This document shows, one piece after another, positions 55,332 to 62,768 of a DNA stretch of 64,000 nucleotides. Location: assembly GCA_007753915.1 (NCBI GenBank), contig CP036352.1, positions 620,001-684,000 of the forward strand, in the 5' to 3' direction. The translations under genes and the position numbers were made by a program. A model generated the notes under the pieces. The model was not told the origin of the DNA. It was given only the letters and a program-made list of their open reading frames with translations, and did no database searches. Position 1 is the stretch's first letter. Each line of letters opens with the position of its first letter. The DNA comes from Phycisphaerae bacterium RAS2 (GTDB taxonomy: Bacteria; Planctomycetota; Phycisphaerae; UBA1845; UTPLA1).

Positions 55332-57914
55332 ATGCGCCTCGATCAATCATGCTTAACGGATGCCGACATTCATCGGTTGCACGCGGGAGAGCTGGACGAC
55401 GCGGTTGCGGCCGGTGCTCAAGCCCACATGGAGAACTGCCGGGAGTGTTCGAGGCGCAGTTCATCAATCCTGGCTTTGCATGACGGCCTCCTGCATCGCT
55501 TGCGAGGTGTGCGTGATCGCGTGCAACGTGCGAACGAATCGAAGTACCCCGATCAGCCAGACGGGCAACAGAATCCGGCGACCACCAAATCCGCGGGGCT
55601 GGTGGGCGACGCGATGCAATCGATGGTTTCGCCCGGCGACTCCATTGGACCGTTCCGATTGGTCCGTGTACTGGGCGAAGGGGGATTCGGCGTTGTGTAC
55701 CTGGCCGAGCAGGAGAAGCCGCTTCGCCGTCGGGTTGCGCTCAAGCTGCTGAAGCCTGGACGAGATTCCGCGCAGGTCGTCGCACGGTTTGATGCGGAGC
55801 GGCAGGCGCTTGCGATGATGGATCACCCTTGCGTCGCGCGCGTACTGGACGCCGGCGCCGATCGCGGGCGCCCTTACTTCGTCATGGAGCATGTCCCGGG
55901 CGTCCCGATCACGGCATTCTGCAGGGATCAACGCCTCGGTCTTCATTCCAAACTGAAGCTCTTTGTGCAGGTCTGCGACGCGGTGCAACATGCGCACCAG
56001 AAGGGAATCCTCCATCGGGACCTCAAGCCGTCCAACATCCTCGTAATGGGCGAAGGGACGACAGCGATGCCCAAGGTCATTGACTTCGGCATCGCCAAGG
56101 CGATCGGCCAGCCTCTGACCGATACAGCCCTGCAAACGATGGAGGGACACTTCCTTGGCACGCCTGAATACATGAGCCCCGAGCAGGCAGGAAGCGGGCA
56201 GCCTGTCGATTCTCGTACCGACGTTTATTCATTGGGCGTGCTTCTCTACGAGTTGCTGACCGATCGTCTTCCATTTGAGTCATCGCGGCTTCGCGCAAGC
56301 GGCCCGGCGGAGATGTTGCGCATCATTCAGGAGGATGAACCGTCGCCGCCCAGCGCGACGCCGTCGACGCTCGCGCAGCAACTGGCGGGTGATCTCGATT
56401 GGATCACCATGAAGGCGCTGGACAAGGACCCCTCGCGGCGATACGCATCCGCATCCGAGTTCGCGGCCGACATCAACCGACATTTGAATCACGAGGTGGT
56501 GCTGGCCAGTCCGCCGAGCCGCGGCTATCGCATCCGAAAGTTTGTTCGCCGCCATCGCGTGGGCGTCGCGGCATGGAGCGCCATCTCCCTCCTGATGATC
56601 GCCGGATTGATCGGCACGTCGTGGGGCGTCTTCTGGGCGCTGGGTGAGCGCGATCGCGCGAAGAAGGCCGAGCAGAATGAATCAGACTTGCGGCAGGTCG
56701 CGGAGCGCTCCGCGACCGAAGCCCTTCAGAGCAGCCACAGCATGAAGGCGGTCAACGACTTCATGGTCAAGATGCTGACGAAGGCCAATCAGGGCGAGCA
56801 GAAGGGAAACCCCGATATCAAGGTGCGCGATGCATTGGACGAAGCCGCGAACATGCTCACTGCCGGAGAGGGTCCCGAAGACCCCGTCGTCGAGGCATCG
56901 GTCTCGGAGGCGATCGGCGAAACGTATCGCGGACTGGGGTTGTATGATCAAGCCCATGCATTTCTGACTCGCGCGCTCGACCTTCGCCGGAAGATCTACG
57001 GCGAGCAGCACGAAGATGTCGCCGCATCGATGAACGGCCTCGCCCTGCTGCTTCAGGATCAGGGGGATTTTTCCGGCGCGGTTGCGATGTTGCGAACGTG
57101 CGTGTCGGTTTATGAAACCATTCAGGTCTCCGATCCAATCAGGCTGCCGACCGCTTACAACAACCTCGGCCTCGTGCTCTACAACTTCGGCCAGCTCGAA
57201 GAGGCGGAGAAACACCTCCGGCGGTCCGTGGAGCTTCATGAGGCGATGCCGGAGCGAAAGCAGCGCGATTACTTTGCGGCACTGAACAACCTCGCCATGG
57301 TCCTTACCGATCGCGGCGACTTGCAAGCGGCGATTCCGCTCTATGACAAAGCAATTCGAATCGGTCGCGAGCTGATTGGACCGGACCATCCCACGGTGAC
57401 GACCGTTGAGGGGAACTATGGCTACGTTTTGATGATGCAGAAGAACTTTTCCGAAGCCGAGCGGATGTTTCGCAGAACGCACGATGCCGGCCTACGGATG
57501 CTTGGTCCCGACCACCCGGAAGTGGCGCTGCGTGTCAACAACGTGGGCTATGTGCTTCAGGAGCAGGGCAAGTTTGGGGAGGCGGTTCCGTATTACCGGG
57601 AAGCGCTTCGCATTTTCTTGAAGACCCTCGGGGAAGGCCATCGAAATCTGGCGACTGTGTACCTCAACCTCGGCTATTGCCTCGCAATGACAAGTGAGTT
57701 TGAAGAGGGAGAGCGATACTTGCTGACCGCGATGAAGGGAATCATCGGGAAGGAAGGGATTCGCCCCGAACAGACCGCCCGAGCGATTCAACGCGTCATT
57801 GATTGTTACGAAGCCTGGCACAAGGCCGAACCCGATGGCGGCCACGATCGACAGGCGGCCGATTGGCTGGAGAAACTCACCCAGACGACTCAACCAATTG
57901 AGAGTGACCCTTGA
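55332..57914 (+). CDS. Ser/Thr protein kinase with zinc-finger head and TPR tail
   Basis: 860 residues. N-terminal ~55 residues: an anti-sigma-type zinc finger (AHMENCRECSRR, H-x3-C-x2-C). The kinase domain spans about 100-370: LGEGGFGVVYLAE, VALKLLK, HRDLKPSNIL, DFGIAKA, GTPEYMSPEQA. A membrane segment lies near 415-435 (AAWSAISLLMIAGLIGTSWGVFWAL). The outer part has tandem TPRs (AYNNLGLVLYNFGQLEEAEKHLRRS and similar, about ten units). The arrangement zinc finger-kinase-TM-TPR links the kinase physically to a sigma factor; the ECF sigma gene is just upstream. Confidence 0.9.
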   Translation: MRLDQSCLTDADIHRLHAGELDDAVAAGAQAHMENCRECSRRSSSILALHDGLLHRLRGVRDRVQRANESKYPDQPDGQQNPATTKSAGLVGDAMQSMVSPGDSIGPFRLVRVLGEGGFGVVYLAEQEKPLRRRVALKLLKPGRDSAQVVARFDAERQALAMMDHPCVARVLDAGADRGRPYFVMEHVPGVPITAFCRDQRLGLHSKLKLFVQVCDAVQHAHQKGILHRDLKPSNILVMGEGTTAMPKVIDFGIAKAIGQPLTDTALQTMEGHFLGTPEYMSPEQAGSGQPVDSRTDVYSLGVLLYELLTDRLPFESSRLRASGPAEMLRIIQEDEPSPPSATPSTLAQQLAGDLDWITMKALDKDPSRRYASASEFAADINRHLNHEVVLASPPSRGYRIRKFVRRHRVGVAAWSAISLLMIAGLIGTSWGVFWALGERDRAKKAEQNESDLRQVAERSATEALQSSHSMKAVNDFMVKMLTKANQGEQKGNPDIKVRDALDEAANMLTAGEGPEDPVVEASVSEAIGETYRGLGLYDQAHAFLTRALDLRRKIYGEQHEDVAASMNGLALLLQDQGDFSGAVAMLRTCVSVYETIQVSDPIRLPTAYNNLGLVLYNFGQLEEAEKHLRRSVELHEAMPERKQRDYFAALNNLAMVLTDRGDLQAAIPLYDKAIRIGRELIGPDHPTVTTVEGNYGYVLMMQKNFSEAERMFRRTHDAGLRMLGPDHPEVALRVNNVGYVLQEQGKFGEAVPYYREALRIFLKTLGEGHRNLATVYLNLGYCLAMTSEFEEGERYLLTAMKGIIGKEGIRPEQTARAIQRVIDCYEAWHKAEPDGGHDRQAADWLEKLTQTTQPIESDP

Positions 57915-57982
57915 AGCAGGTCGCGACATGGCGTCGGCATGCGCCCGGACCCCGCGCGGTGGCAGAATAACACGGGTAGCAA

Positions 57983-58028
57983 CGCGCCCGGAGGGATTCG
58001 AACCCCCGACCGTCGGATTAGAAATCCG
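57983..58028 (-). other. 3' fragment of tRNA-Arg(TCT): attachment-site scar
   Basis: On the minus strand this gives an anticodon loop TTTCTAA (anticodon TCT), the 3' anticodon arm, a T arm with TTCGAAT loop and an acceptor 3' strand CGGGCGC ending at 57983. The 5' half is missing: beyond 58028 the sequence leaves the tRNA pattern inside the anticodon stem. Such a truncated 3' end is the typical footprint of tyrosine-recombinase integration. The orientation places the inserted DNA at higher coordinates. Confidence 0.8.
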
Positions 58029-58299
58029 CCGGGAATCCTTATCGACACGCGACTTACGCGAGCGCTTACCCTCTTTCTTACCGGGTTCACCGGAAGCGGC
58101 CTCTGAACCTCCTTCTCCTGCGATTGCTGACGAGGACCTCACGCTGATCTGTCGTGCGTGGCCGTCGTTGCCGGAAGCCGTTCGAGCCGGGATCGTCGGC
58201 ATGGTCCGGGCGTTCAGCGGGACGGACGGTAAGAACACCGCAAACAGGCAGCGAGACGGCGGCAAAGGTTGCTCGGCAGCGGCCGGGGAGCAGGCGTGA
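57985..58299 (+). pseudogene. Detached C-terminal tail of a tyrosine integrase
   Basis: Reading through the att scar in the plus direction gives RPEGFEPPTVGLEIRRES, the protein read-out of a tRNA 3' end seen at the C-termini of integrases, followed by a tail with ADEDLTLICRAWPSLPEAVRAGIVGMVRA. This tail style is familiar to me from ends of planctomycete site-specific recombinases. No catalytic domain is present. The frame ends in TGA at 58297-58299, overlapping the ATG of the HNH gene (TGATG). The interpretation as an int remnant left by recombination inside the int gene is inference. Confidence 0.55.
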
Positions 58300-58694
58300 T
58301 GGCGGGCGGGATCTTCTATCCCTGCGCGGAGCCGGGCTGCGGCGTGGCATCGCCGGAGCGGTACTGCGAACGGCACCGCAAGCAGTGCCGGGGCACCACG
58401 CAGCGGGGTAGTTCTGCGCGGAGCGGGAGAGCCTTCTGCGGTGAGGCGCTGGACGGCATCACGCGAGTTCACGGCACGCGCGCCAGCGCAGCCCGGCGCG
58501 GCTACGGCCGTCGTTGGCAGCGCCTTCGGCTCGTGGTGCTCAAACGCGATCCGGTCTGCCGCGCCTGCGGCCGTGAAGCTTCCACCGATGTCGATCACAT
58601 CCTCCCCAAGCGCGCGGGTGGGCCGGACACTCTGGAAAATCTCCAAGGCCTCTGCGGGCCCTGCCACAGCCGCAAGACGGCATCGGGCCGGTAG
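58299..58694 (+). CDS. HNH endonuclease
   Basis: 131 residues from ATG 58299, which overlaps the stop of the preceding frame and has GGGGAG upstream. N-terminal cysteine/histidine pairs (CAEPGC, YCERHRKQC) are followed by the HNH domain: RRWQRLRLVVLKRDPVCRAC, VDHILPKRAGG, NLQGLCGPCHSRK. His in VDH, Asn in ENLQ and His in CHS form the HNH set, with CxxC pairs binding structural zinc. In phages this type of nuclease is often next to terminase genes and needed for packaging. Confidence 0.9.
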   Translation: MAGGIFYPCAEPGCGVASPERYCERHRKQCRGTTQRGSSARSGRAFCGEALDGITRVHGTRASAARRGYGRRWQRLRLVVLKRDPVCRACGREASTDVDHILPKRAGGPDTLENLQGLCGPCHSRKTASGR

Positions 58695-59171
58695 GGCTTC
58701 ACACGCAACCTGTGCATCCTTTGAATGAAGCAAGCCAACGCGCGAATGAGAACAACGGCGAGTGGCATCGGTGCCGCGCTGGGTTGCTCGCCCGCGCGAG
58801 TTTGCTCCCGCACGATGAACTTCACGCATTGCATTCGCGCAGGAAAGCGACACGCAGCGCACGACGATGACAACACGCGCATCAAGACGACCGTCGGCGC
58901 ATGAGGATGGCACGCACGTACGTCCTCGCCCCCGGAGGGGGGTGTCGAATCTCTAACACTGAACCTCCGTGGACCGTCCCCCCAGCAGCGCATTTTTTTC
59001 CGCGAAATTCCCCTGGGGGGGGTCTGATTTTTCTCGCTTCGCGTCGACGCCGAACGTATAATTGTCGCGTTGCTTTTCACGCGCGGCGAATCGGGCCGAA
59101 GCACTGCTGCATTCTGTTGAACATTTGTCCGTGACAGCGTGACACGTGACACAACTCCAAGGATGGAGACC
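58695..59171. other. Gap inside the island without recognised gene
   Basis: About 475 bases. Poly-T and poly-G runs occur at about 58987-59030 (CATTTTTTTCC, CCCCTGGGGGGGG), and AAGGATGGAG lies before the ParB-like gene. I see no open frame with coding character, tRNA or strong terminator. Confidence 0.4.
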
Positions 59172-59705
59172 ATGAAGATCAAGGACCGGATCACGGGACT
59201 CAAGCGCATCAAGGCCGCGGACCTGCGGCCGCATCCCCAGAACTGGCGCATCCACACGCAAGCGCAGCGCGAGGCGTTGCAGGGCCTGCTCTGCGAGGTC
59301 GGCTACGCCGATGCGCTGATCGCACGGCAGTTGCCCGACAAGAGCTACCAACTCCTCGATGGCCATCTCCGCGCAGAGACGACGCCGCACACGCGCGTGC
59401 CGGTGCTGGTCGTGGACCTGGATGATGCCGAAGCCGCGAAGCTGCTGGCCTCGCTCGATTCGCTGGCTTCAATGGCCGGCAGCGACCCGGCGCAGTTGGA
59501 TGCGCTGCTTGCCGGGTTGAAGACCGACAGCGCAGCCCTGTCGGCAATGTGGGAGGGCATGACGTCGAAGGTGGCCGAGGCGATCGCACCGGCGGAGTTC
59601 AAGGAAATCGATGAGACCTTGGAAACCGCTTACTGCTGCCCGAAGTGCGGGTATCGGTGGAGCGGATCGCCGGGCGGGTTGGGTGATGAGGATGGAGATG
59701 CGTGA
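59172..59705 (+). CDS. ParB-like nuclease-domain protein with C-terminal zinc motif
   Basis: 177 residues from ATG 59172 (ATG 59163 possible). The ParB/Srx-type core reads IKAADLRPHPQNWRIH, ALQGLLCEVGYADALIARQLP, YQLLDGHLRAETTP, with DGHLRAE equivalent to the 'GxxRxx' box. The C-terminus has YCCPKCGYRW, half of a zinc ribbon. Such proteins are common in phages next to DNA methyltransferases and may contribute nucleotide-binding or DNA recognition. Its stop overlaps the next gene's ATG (TGATG). Confidence 0.8.
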   Translation: MKIKDRITGLKRIKAADLRPHPQNWRIHTQAQREALQGLLCEVGYADALIARQLPDKSYQLLDGHLRAETTPHTRVPVLVVDLDDAEAAKLLASLDSLASMAGSDPAQLDALLAGLKTDSAALSAMWEGMTSKVAEAIAPAEFKEIDETLETAYCCPKCGYRWSGSPGGLGDEDGDA

Positions 59706-61222
59706 TGGCTGCGCGAGTGGGTCAGACCAAGAAGAAGGTGAGCGGGGGTCAGCGCAAGCCACGCGCGTCGAAGGATGGGACGCTAGGCGCGAACGACATC
59801 GCGCCTGCGCCGCGAAAGCACGCGTGCCGTGCTGCGCCGTCGAGCACTGCCGAGCCCGCGCGGCGCTCAATCTCCGCGCCGATGGTGAAGCCACCCTACC
59901 GCGTGCCGTCGATGGCCGAGATTGCGTCGGTGGCCGACAGCGGCTACCGCGCCTTATCACTCTTCGCCGGCTGCGGCGGCAGTTGCCTCGGCTACCGCAT
60001 GGCGGGCGTTCGCGTCATCTGGGCCAACGAGTTCATCCCCGCTGCGCGGGAGACCTACGCCGCCAACCATCCCGGCGCGGTGATCGATGCCCGCGACATC
60101 CGCACGATCAAGCCGGAGGACGTGCTCGACGCGATCAACCTGCGCGCGGGCGAGTTGGACCTGCTGGATGGCTCGCCGCCGTGTGCCTCGTTCAGCACGG
60201 CCGGCAACCGCGCCGAAGACTGGGGCAAGGTCAAGAAGTACAGCGACACCCAGCAGCGCACCGATGACCTTTTCCACGAATACGCGCGCCTGCTCAAAGG
60301 GATTCAACCAAAGGTCTTCGTCGCCGAGAACGTCAGCGGGTTGGTCAAGGGCGTCGCCAAGGGCTACTACCTCGAAGTGCTCGCAGCGCTCAAGGCCTGC
60401 GGCTATCGCGTGGCGTCCCGCTTGCTCGATGCCCAGTGGCTCGGCGTTCCGCAGGCGCGCCAGCGGCTGATCTTCATCGGTGTGCGGAATGATTTGGGAA
60501 TGGACCCTGTGTTCCCGAAACCACTGCCCTATCGCTACAGCGTCCGCGAAGCGCTGCCGTGGGTTGTGCGTGGCAAGTATGGAGCGAACTGGCGATCTGC
60601 TGATGCGCCCAGCCCGACTGTCTCGGCATCGATGGCCCGCAACCCGGCCAACAACACGCAGGGGCTGGAACTCGTCGAGGCGATGCGCGGTGGGACGCGC
60701 CTGATCCACGACACGCGCGGCAACCGGCCGGCGAAGGACTTCACCGATGGGCCCTGCCCGACGATCACCGTCGGCGTCGATGGCTGCAACTCGTATCACT
60801 ATCAGGTCGTCACGCCGCGCGATGCGGACGAACTCGCCGCGCCGCGCGAAACAAGCAACGCCGCGCCCCAAATCGAGTCCGAGAGCGACATCACCGGTTA
60901 CGCGGTCGGTCGCGAATGGGATCGCCTTGGCGCGGGCCAGAAGGGCAAGTACCTCAACTTCATTAAGCCACGCATCGACCGGCCGTGCCCGACCGTCACG
61001 CAGACCGGCGGCATCACCGGCGCAGCCTCGGTAGTTCATCCGACCGAGCGGCGGAAGTTCAGCATCGCGGAGCTCAAGCGAATCTGCGGCTTCCCGGATG
61101 ATTTTCAATTGACCGGCAGCTACGCCCAGCAATGGGAGCGGCTCGGGCGGGCTGTGCCGCCGGTGATGATGTCTCACATTGCCCGAGCCGTCAGGGATGG
61201 AATCCTATGCAAACTGAAGTAA
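59705..61222 (+). CDS. C5-cytosine DNA methyltransferase-like enzyme with Asn-to-Arg change in motif X
   Basis: 505 residues from ATG 59705 (a GTG one codon earlier and an ATG at 59882 are alternatives). Motif I LSLFAGCGG (residues ~85-92), motif IV DGSPPCASFS with catalytic Cys160, motif VI AENVSG (~208), motif VIII PQARQRLIFIG. Motif X, normally GN(A/S)VPP, reads LGRAVPPVMM at about residues 480-489: Arg replaces the conserved Asn next to the SAM pocket (codon CGG at 61148). In the engineered M.MpeI, changing the matching Asn to a basic residue allowed use of carboxy-SAM (from memory). The next gene is CmoA-like and overlaps by 16 bases. Confidence 0.9.
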   Translation: MAARVGQTKKKVSGGQRKPRASKDGTLGANDIAPAPRKHACRAAPSSTAEPARRSISAPMVKPPYRVPSMAEIASVADSGYRALSLFAGCGGSCLGYRMAGVRVIWANEFIPAARETYAANHPGAVIDARDIRTIKPEDVLDAINLRAGELDLLDGSPPCASFSTAGNRAEDWGKVKKYSDTQQRTDDLFHEYARLLKGIQPKVFVAENVSGLVKGVAKGYYLEVLAALKACGYRVASRLLDAQWLGVPQARQRLIFIGVRNDLGMDPVFPKPLPYRYSVREALPWVVRGKYGANWRSADAPSPTVSASMARNPANNTQGLELVEAMRGGTRLIHDTRGNRPAKDFTDGPCPTITVGVDGCNSYHYQVVTPRDADELAAPRETSNAAPQIESESDITGYAVGREWDRLGAGQKGKYLNFIKPRIDRPCPTVTQTGGITGAASVVHPTERRKFSIAELKRICGFPDDFQLTGSYAQQWERLGRAVPPVMMSHIARAVRDGILCKLK

Positions 61223-62016
61223 TGCCTACCAGCGAAGCCCCGTGCATGATGACGGCTTCTCCCCATACACCCGAAGCGCCGCCACGCAGCGACATCTCCC
61301 TGCCCGAGGCCGTCGATCATGTGATGGCTGATGGCAGGTGGTCGTTCAACGAAGAAGTCGCCCGGGTCTTCGATGACATGCTGGCCCGGTCGATCCCGCA
61401 GTACGACGTGATGCGCAAGGCCGTGTTCGATGTCGGTTGCCGCTACGTCCAACCCGGGACGGCCATCGTGGACCTCGGCTGTTCGCGCGGTGAAGCACTC
61501 GCACCATTCATCGACCGGTTCGGAGCGCTGAACCGCTTCCTCGGTATTGAGGTCTCGGCCCCGATGCTGTCGGCCTGCCGCCACCGGTTCAAGGGTTACA
61601 TTGACTGCGGAGTAGTGGACATCCGCGACCTGGACCTACGCAAGAGCTATCCACCCGTCGCGGCGAGCCTGACCCTGTGCGTGCTGACGCTTCAGTTCAT
61701 TCCCATCGAGCATCGTGCACGGGTGCTGCGCGACATGTACGACCGGACGGTCAAGGGCGGCGCGGTGATCCTCGTCGAGAAGGTGCTGGGCTCATCGGCC
61801 GGGGTCGATGGCCTGCTGACTGAGGAGTATTACCGTCTCAAGGCCGCGCACGGGTATTCATGTGAAGAGATTGAGCGGAAGAAGGCAGCGCTGGAGGGGG
61901 TTCTGGTGCCGGTGGCTGCCAAGTGGAACGAAGACCTGCTCCACAGCGCGGGCTTCGGTCAGGTGGAGTGCTTCTGGCGATGGATGAACTTCGCGGCGTG
62001 GGTGGCGGTGAAGTGA
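61207..62016 (+). CDS. CmoA-like (carboxy-SAM synthase-type) enzyme
   Basis: 269 residues from ATG 61207, which overlaps the methyltransferase gene by 16 bases. It aligns with E. coli CmoA along its length: WSFNEEVARVFDDMLARSIPQYD, YVQPGTAIVDLGCSRG, TLQFIPIEHRARVLRDMY, GGAVILVEK, YRLKAAHGYSCEEIERKKAALEGV, HSAGF and MNFAAWVAVK. CmoA makes carboxy-SAM from SAM and prephenate for tRNA wobble uridine. The position I equate with Arg199 of E. coli CmoA is Lys here. CmoB is absent, and the neighbour is a DNA methyltransferase, so the product may serve DNA modification. Confidence 0.8.
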   Translation: MQTEVMPTSEAPCMMTASPHTPEAPPRSDISLPEAVDHVMADGRWSFNEEVARVFDDMLARSIPQYDVMRKAVFDVGCRYVQPGTAIVDLGCSRGEALAPFIDRFGALNRFLGIEVSAPMLSACRHRFKGYIDCGVVDIRDLDLRKSYPPVAASLTLCVLTLQFIPIEHRARVLRDMYDRTVKGGAVILVEKVLGSSAGVDGLLTEEYYRLKAAHGYSCEEIERKKAALEGVLVPVAAKWNEDLLHSAGFGQVECFWRWMNFAAWVAVK

Positions 62017-62134
62017 GTGAGTGCGTTCAAGGAGCTCGGCGCACTCGAGCGACTCTGCGCAGTGTCTTTCCGATCCGCCGCGAGGGGACGCACCGCCATC
62101 TCGTGGCGCTTAGCGCAGCCGATGGAGCCTGACC

Positions 62135-62602
62135 ATGCGCGGCCGCAAACCCATCCCGACGGCGATCAAGCGGGCGCGCGGCAACCCCGGCAAGCGGCCG
62201 TTGAACGACCACGAGCCGCAGCCAGCGCGGGCGATCCCGTCGTGTCCGGAGTTCCTCGATGAAGCGGCGCGGGAGGAGTGGCACCGCGTGACGGTGCTGC
62301 TGGACCGCAGCGGTATCTTGAGCGAGATCGACGGAACGCTGCTCGCGGGCTATTGCCAAGCCTACAGCCGGTGGCAGTACGCCGAGCGGCAGTTGCAGAA
62401 GTACGGGCCGGTGGTGCTCTCTCCGGACAAGAAGTTCCCGTTGCCCAGTCCTTATCTCGCGATCGCCAACAAGGCACTGGAACAGATGCACAAGTTCTGC
62501 GTCGAGTACGGCATGACGCCGAGTAGCCGCAGCCGGGTCACGACCGTCCCGCGGCGGGTGAGCAACCCGGAGGACCCGAAGAATCGGTTCTTTCCGACGT
62601 GA
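62135..62602 (+). CDS. Phage terminase small subunit, P27 family
   Basis: 155 residues, typical length. The N-terminus MRGRKPIPTAIKRARGNPGKRPLND is the family hallmark (RGRKPxPT...RGNPGKRPLN), followed by CPEFLDEAAREEWHRVTVLLDRSGIL and a helical middle. It recognises phage DNA for packaging. A large subunit gene would be expected next but is not present; the host-like kelch gene follows after 166 bases. Confidence 0.9.
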   Translation: MRGRKPIPTAIKRARGNPGKRPLNDHEPQPARAIPSCPEFLDEAAREEWHRVTVLLDRSGILSEIDGTLLAGYCQAYSRWQYAERQLQKYGPVVLSPDKKFPLPSPYLAIANKALEQMHKFCVEYGMTPSSRSRVTTVPRRVSNPEDPKNRFFPT

Positions 62603-62768
62603 GGAGAGCAGCACGCGCATCGAGTAGAATGGGCCAAACCACAAGCGTGCAAGCAGATCGGGGTGACGGAGCAGACGCGACGGGGGGGCGCTGGTACGAT
62701 GGAGGGAAATGGCTCGGCGGCGTCGTCGGGCGAGATCAAATTGGAAATGTCGGCTAAAGAGAATCGGT

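Larger units (their letters stand above)
57983..62602 (+). mobile_element. Integrated phage-derived island (right end uncertain)
   Basis: It begins at the tRNA-Arg scar and carries, all on the plus strand: integrase tail, HNH nuclease, ParB-like protein, C5-cytosine methyltransferase, CmoA-like enzyme and P27-type terminase small subunit. No integrase catalytic gene, large terminase, portal or structural genes follow; host-like kelch protein sequence starts at 62.77 kb. No intact tRNA-Arg is found to the right, so either the element continues past 64.0 kb or its right end has decayed. Confidence 0.65.

Noticed and set aside
57961-58060. Complete tRNA gene
   Set aside because: Only the anticodon loop, T arm and 3' acceptor strand are present; the D arm and 5' acceptor strand are missing.
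57492-58913. Minus-strand open frame of 473 codons across the att scar
   Set aside because: Covers the kinase 3' end, the tRNA fragment and the HNH gene antisense; no coherent protein.
59957-61177. Minus-strand open frame of 406 codons in the island
   Set aside because: Exact shadow of the cytosine methyltransferase, whose motifs are intact.
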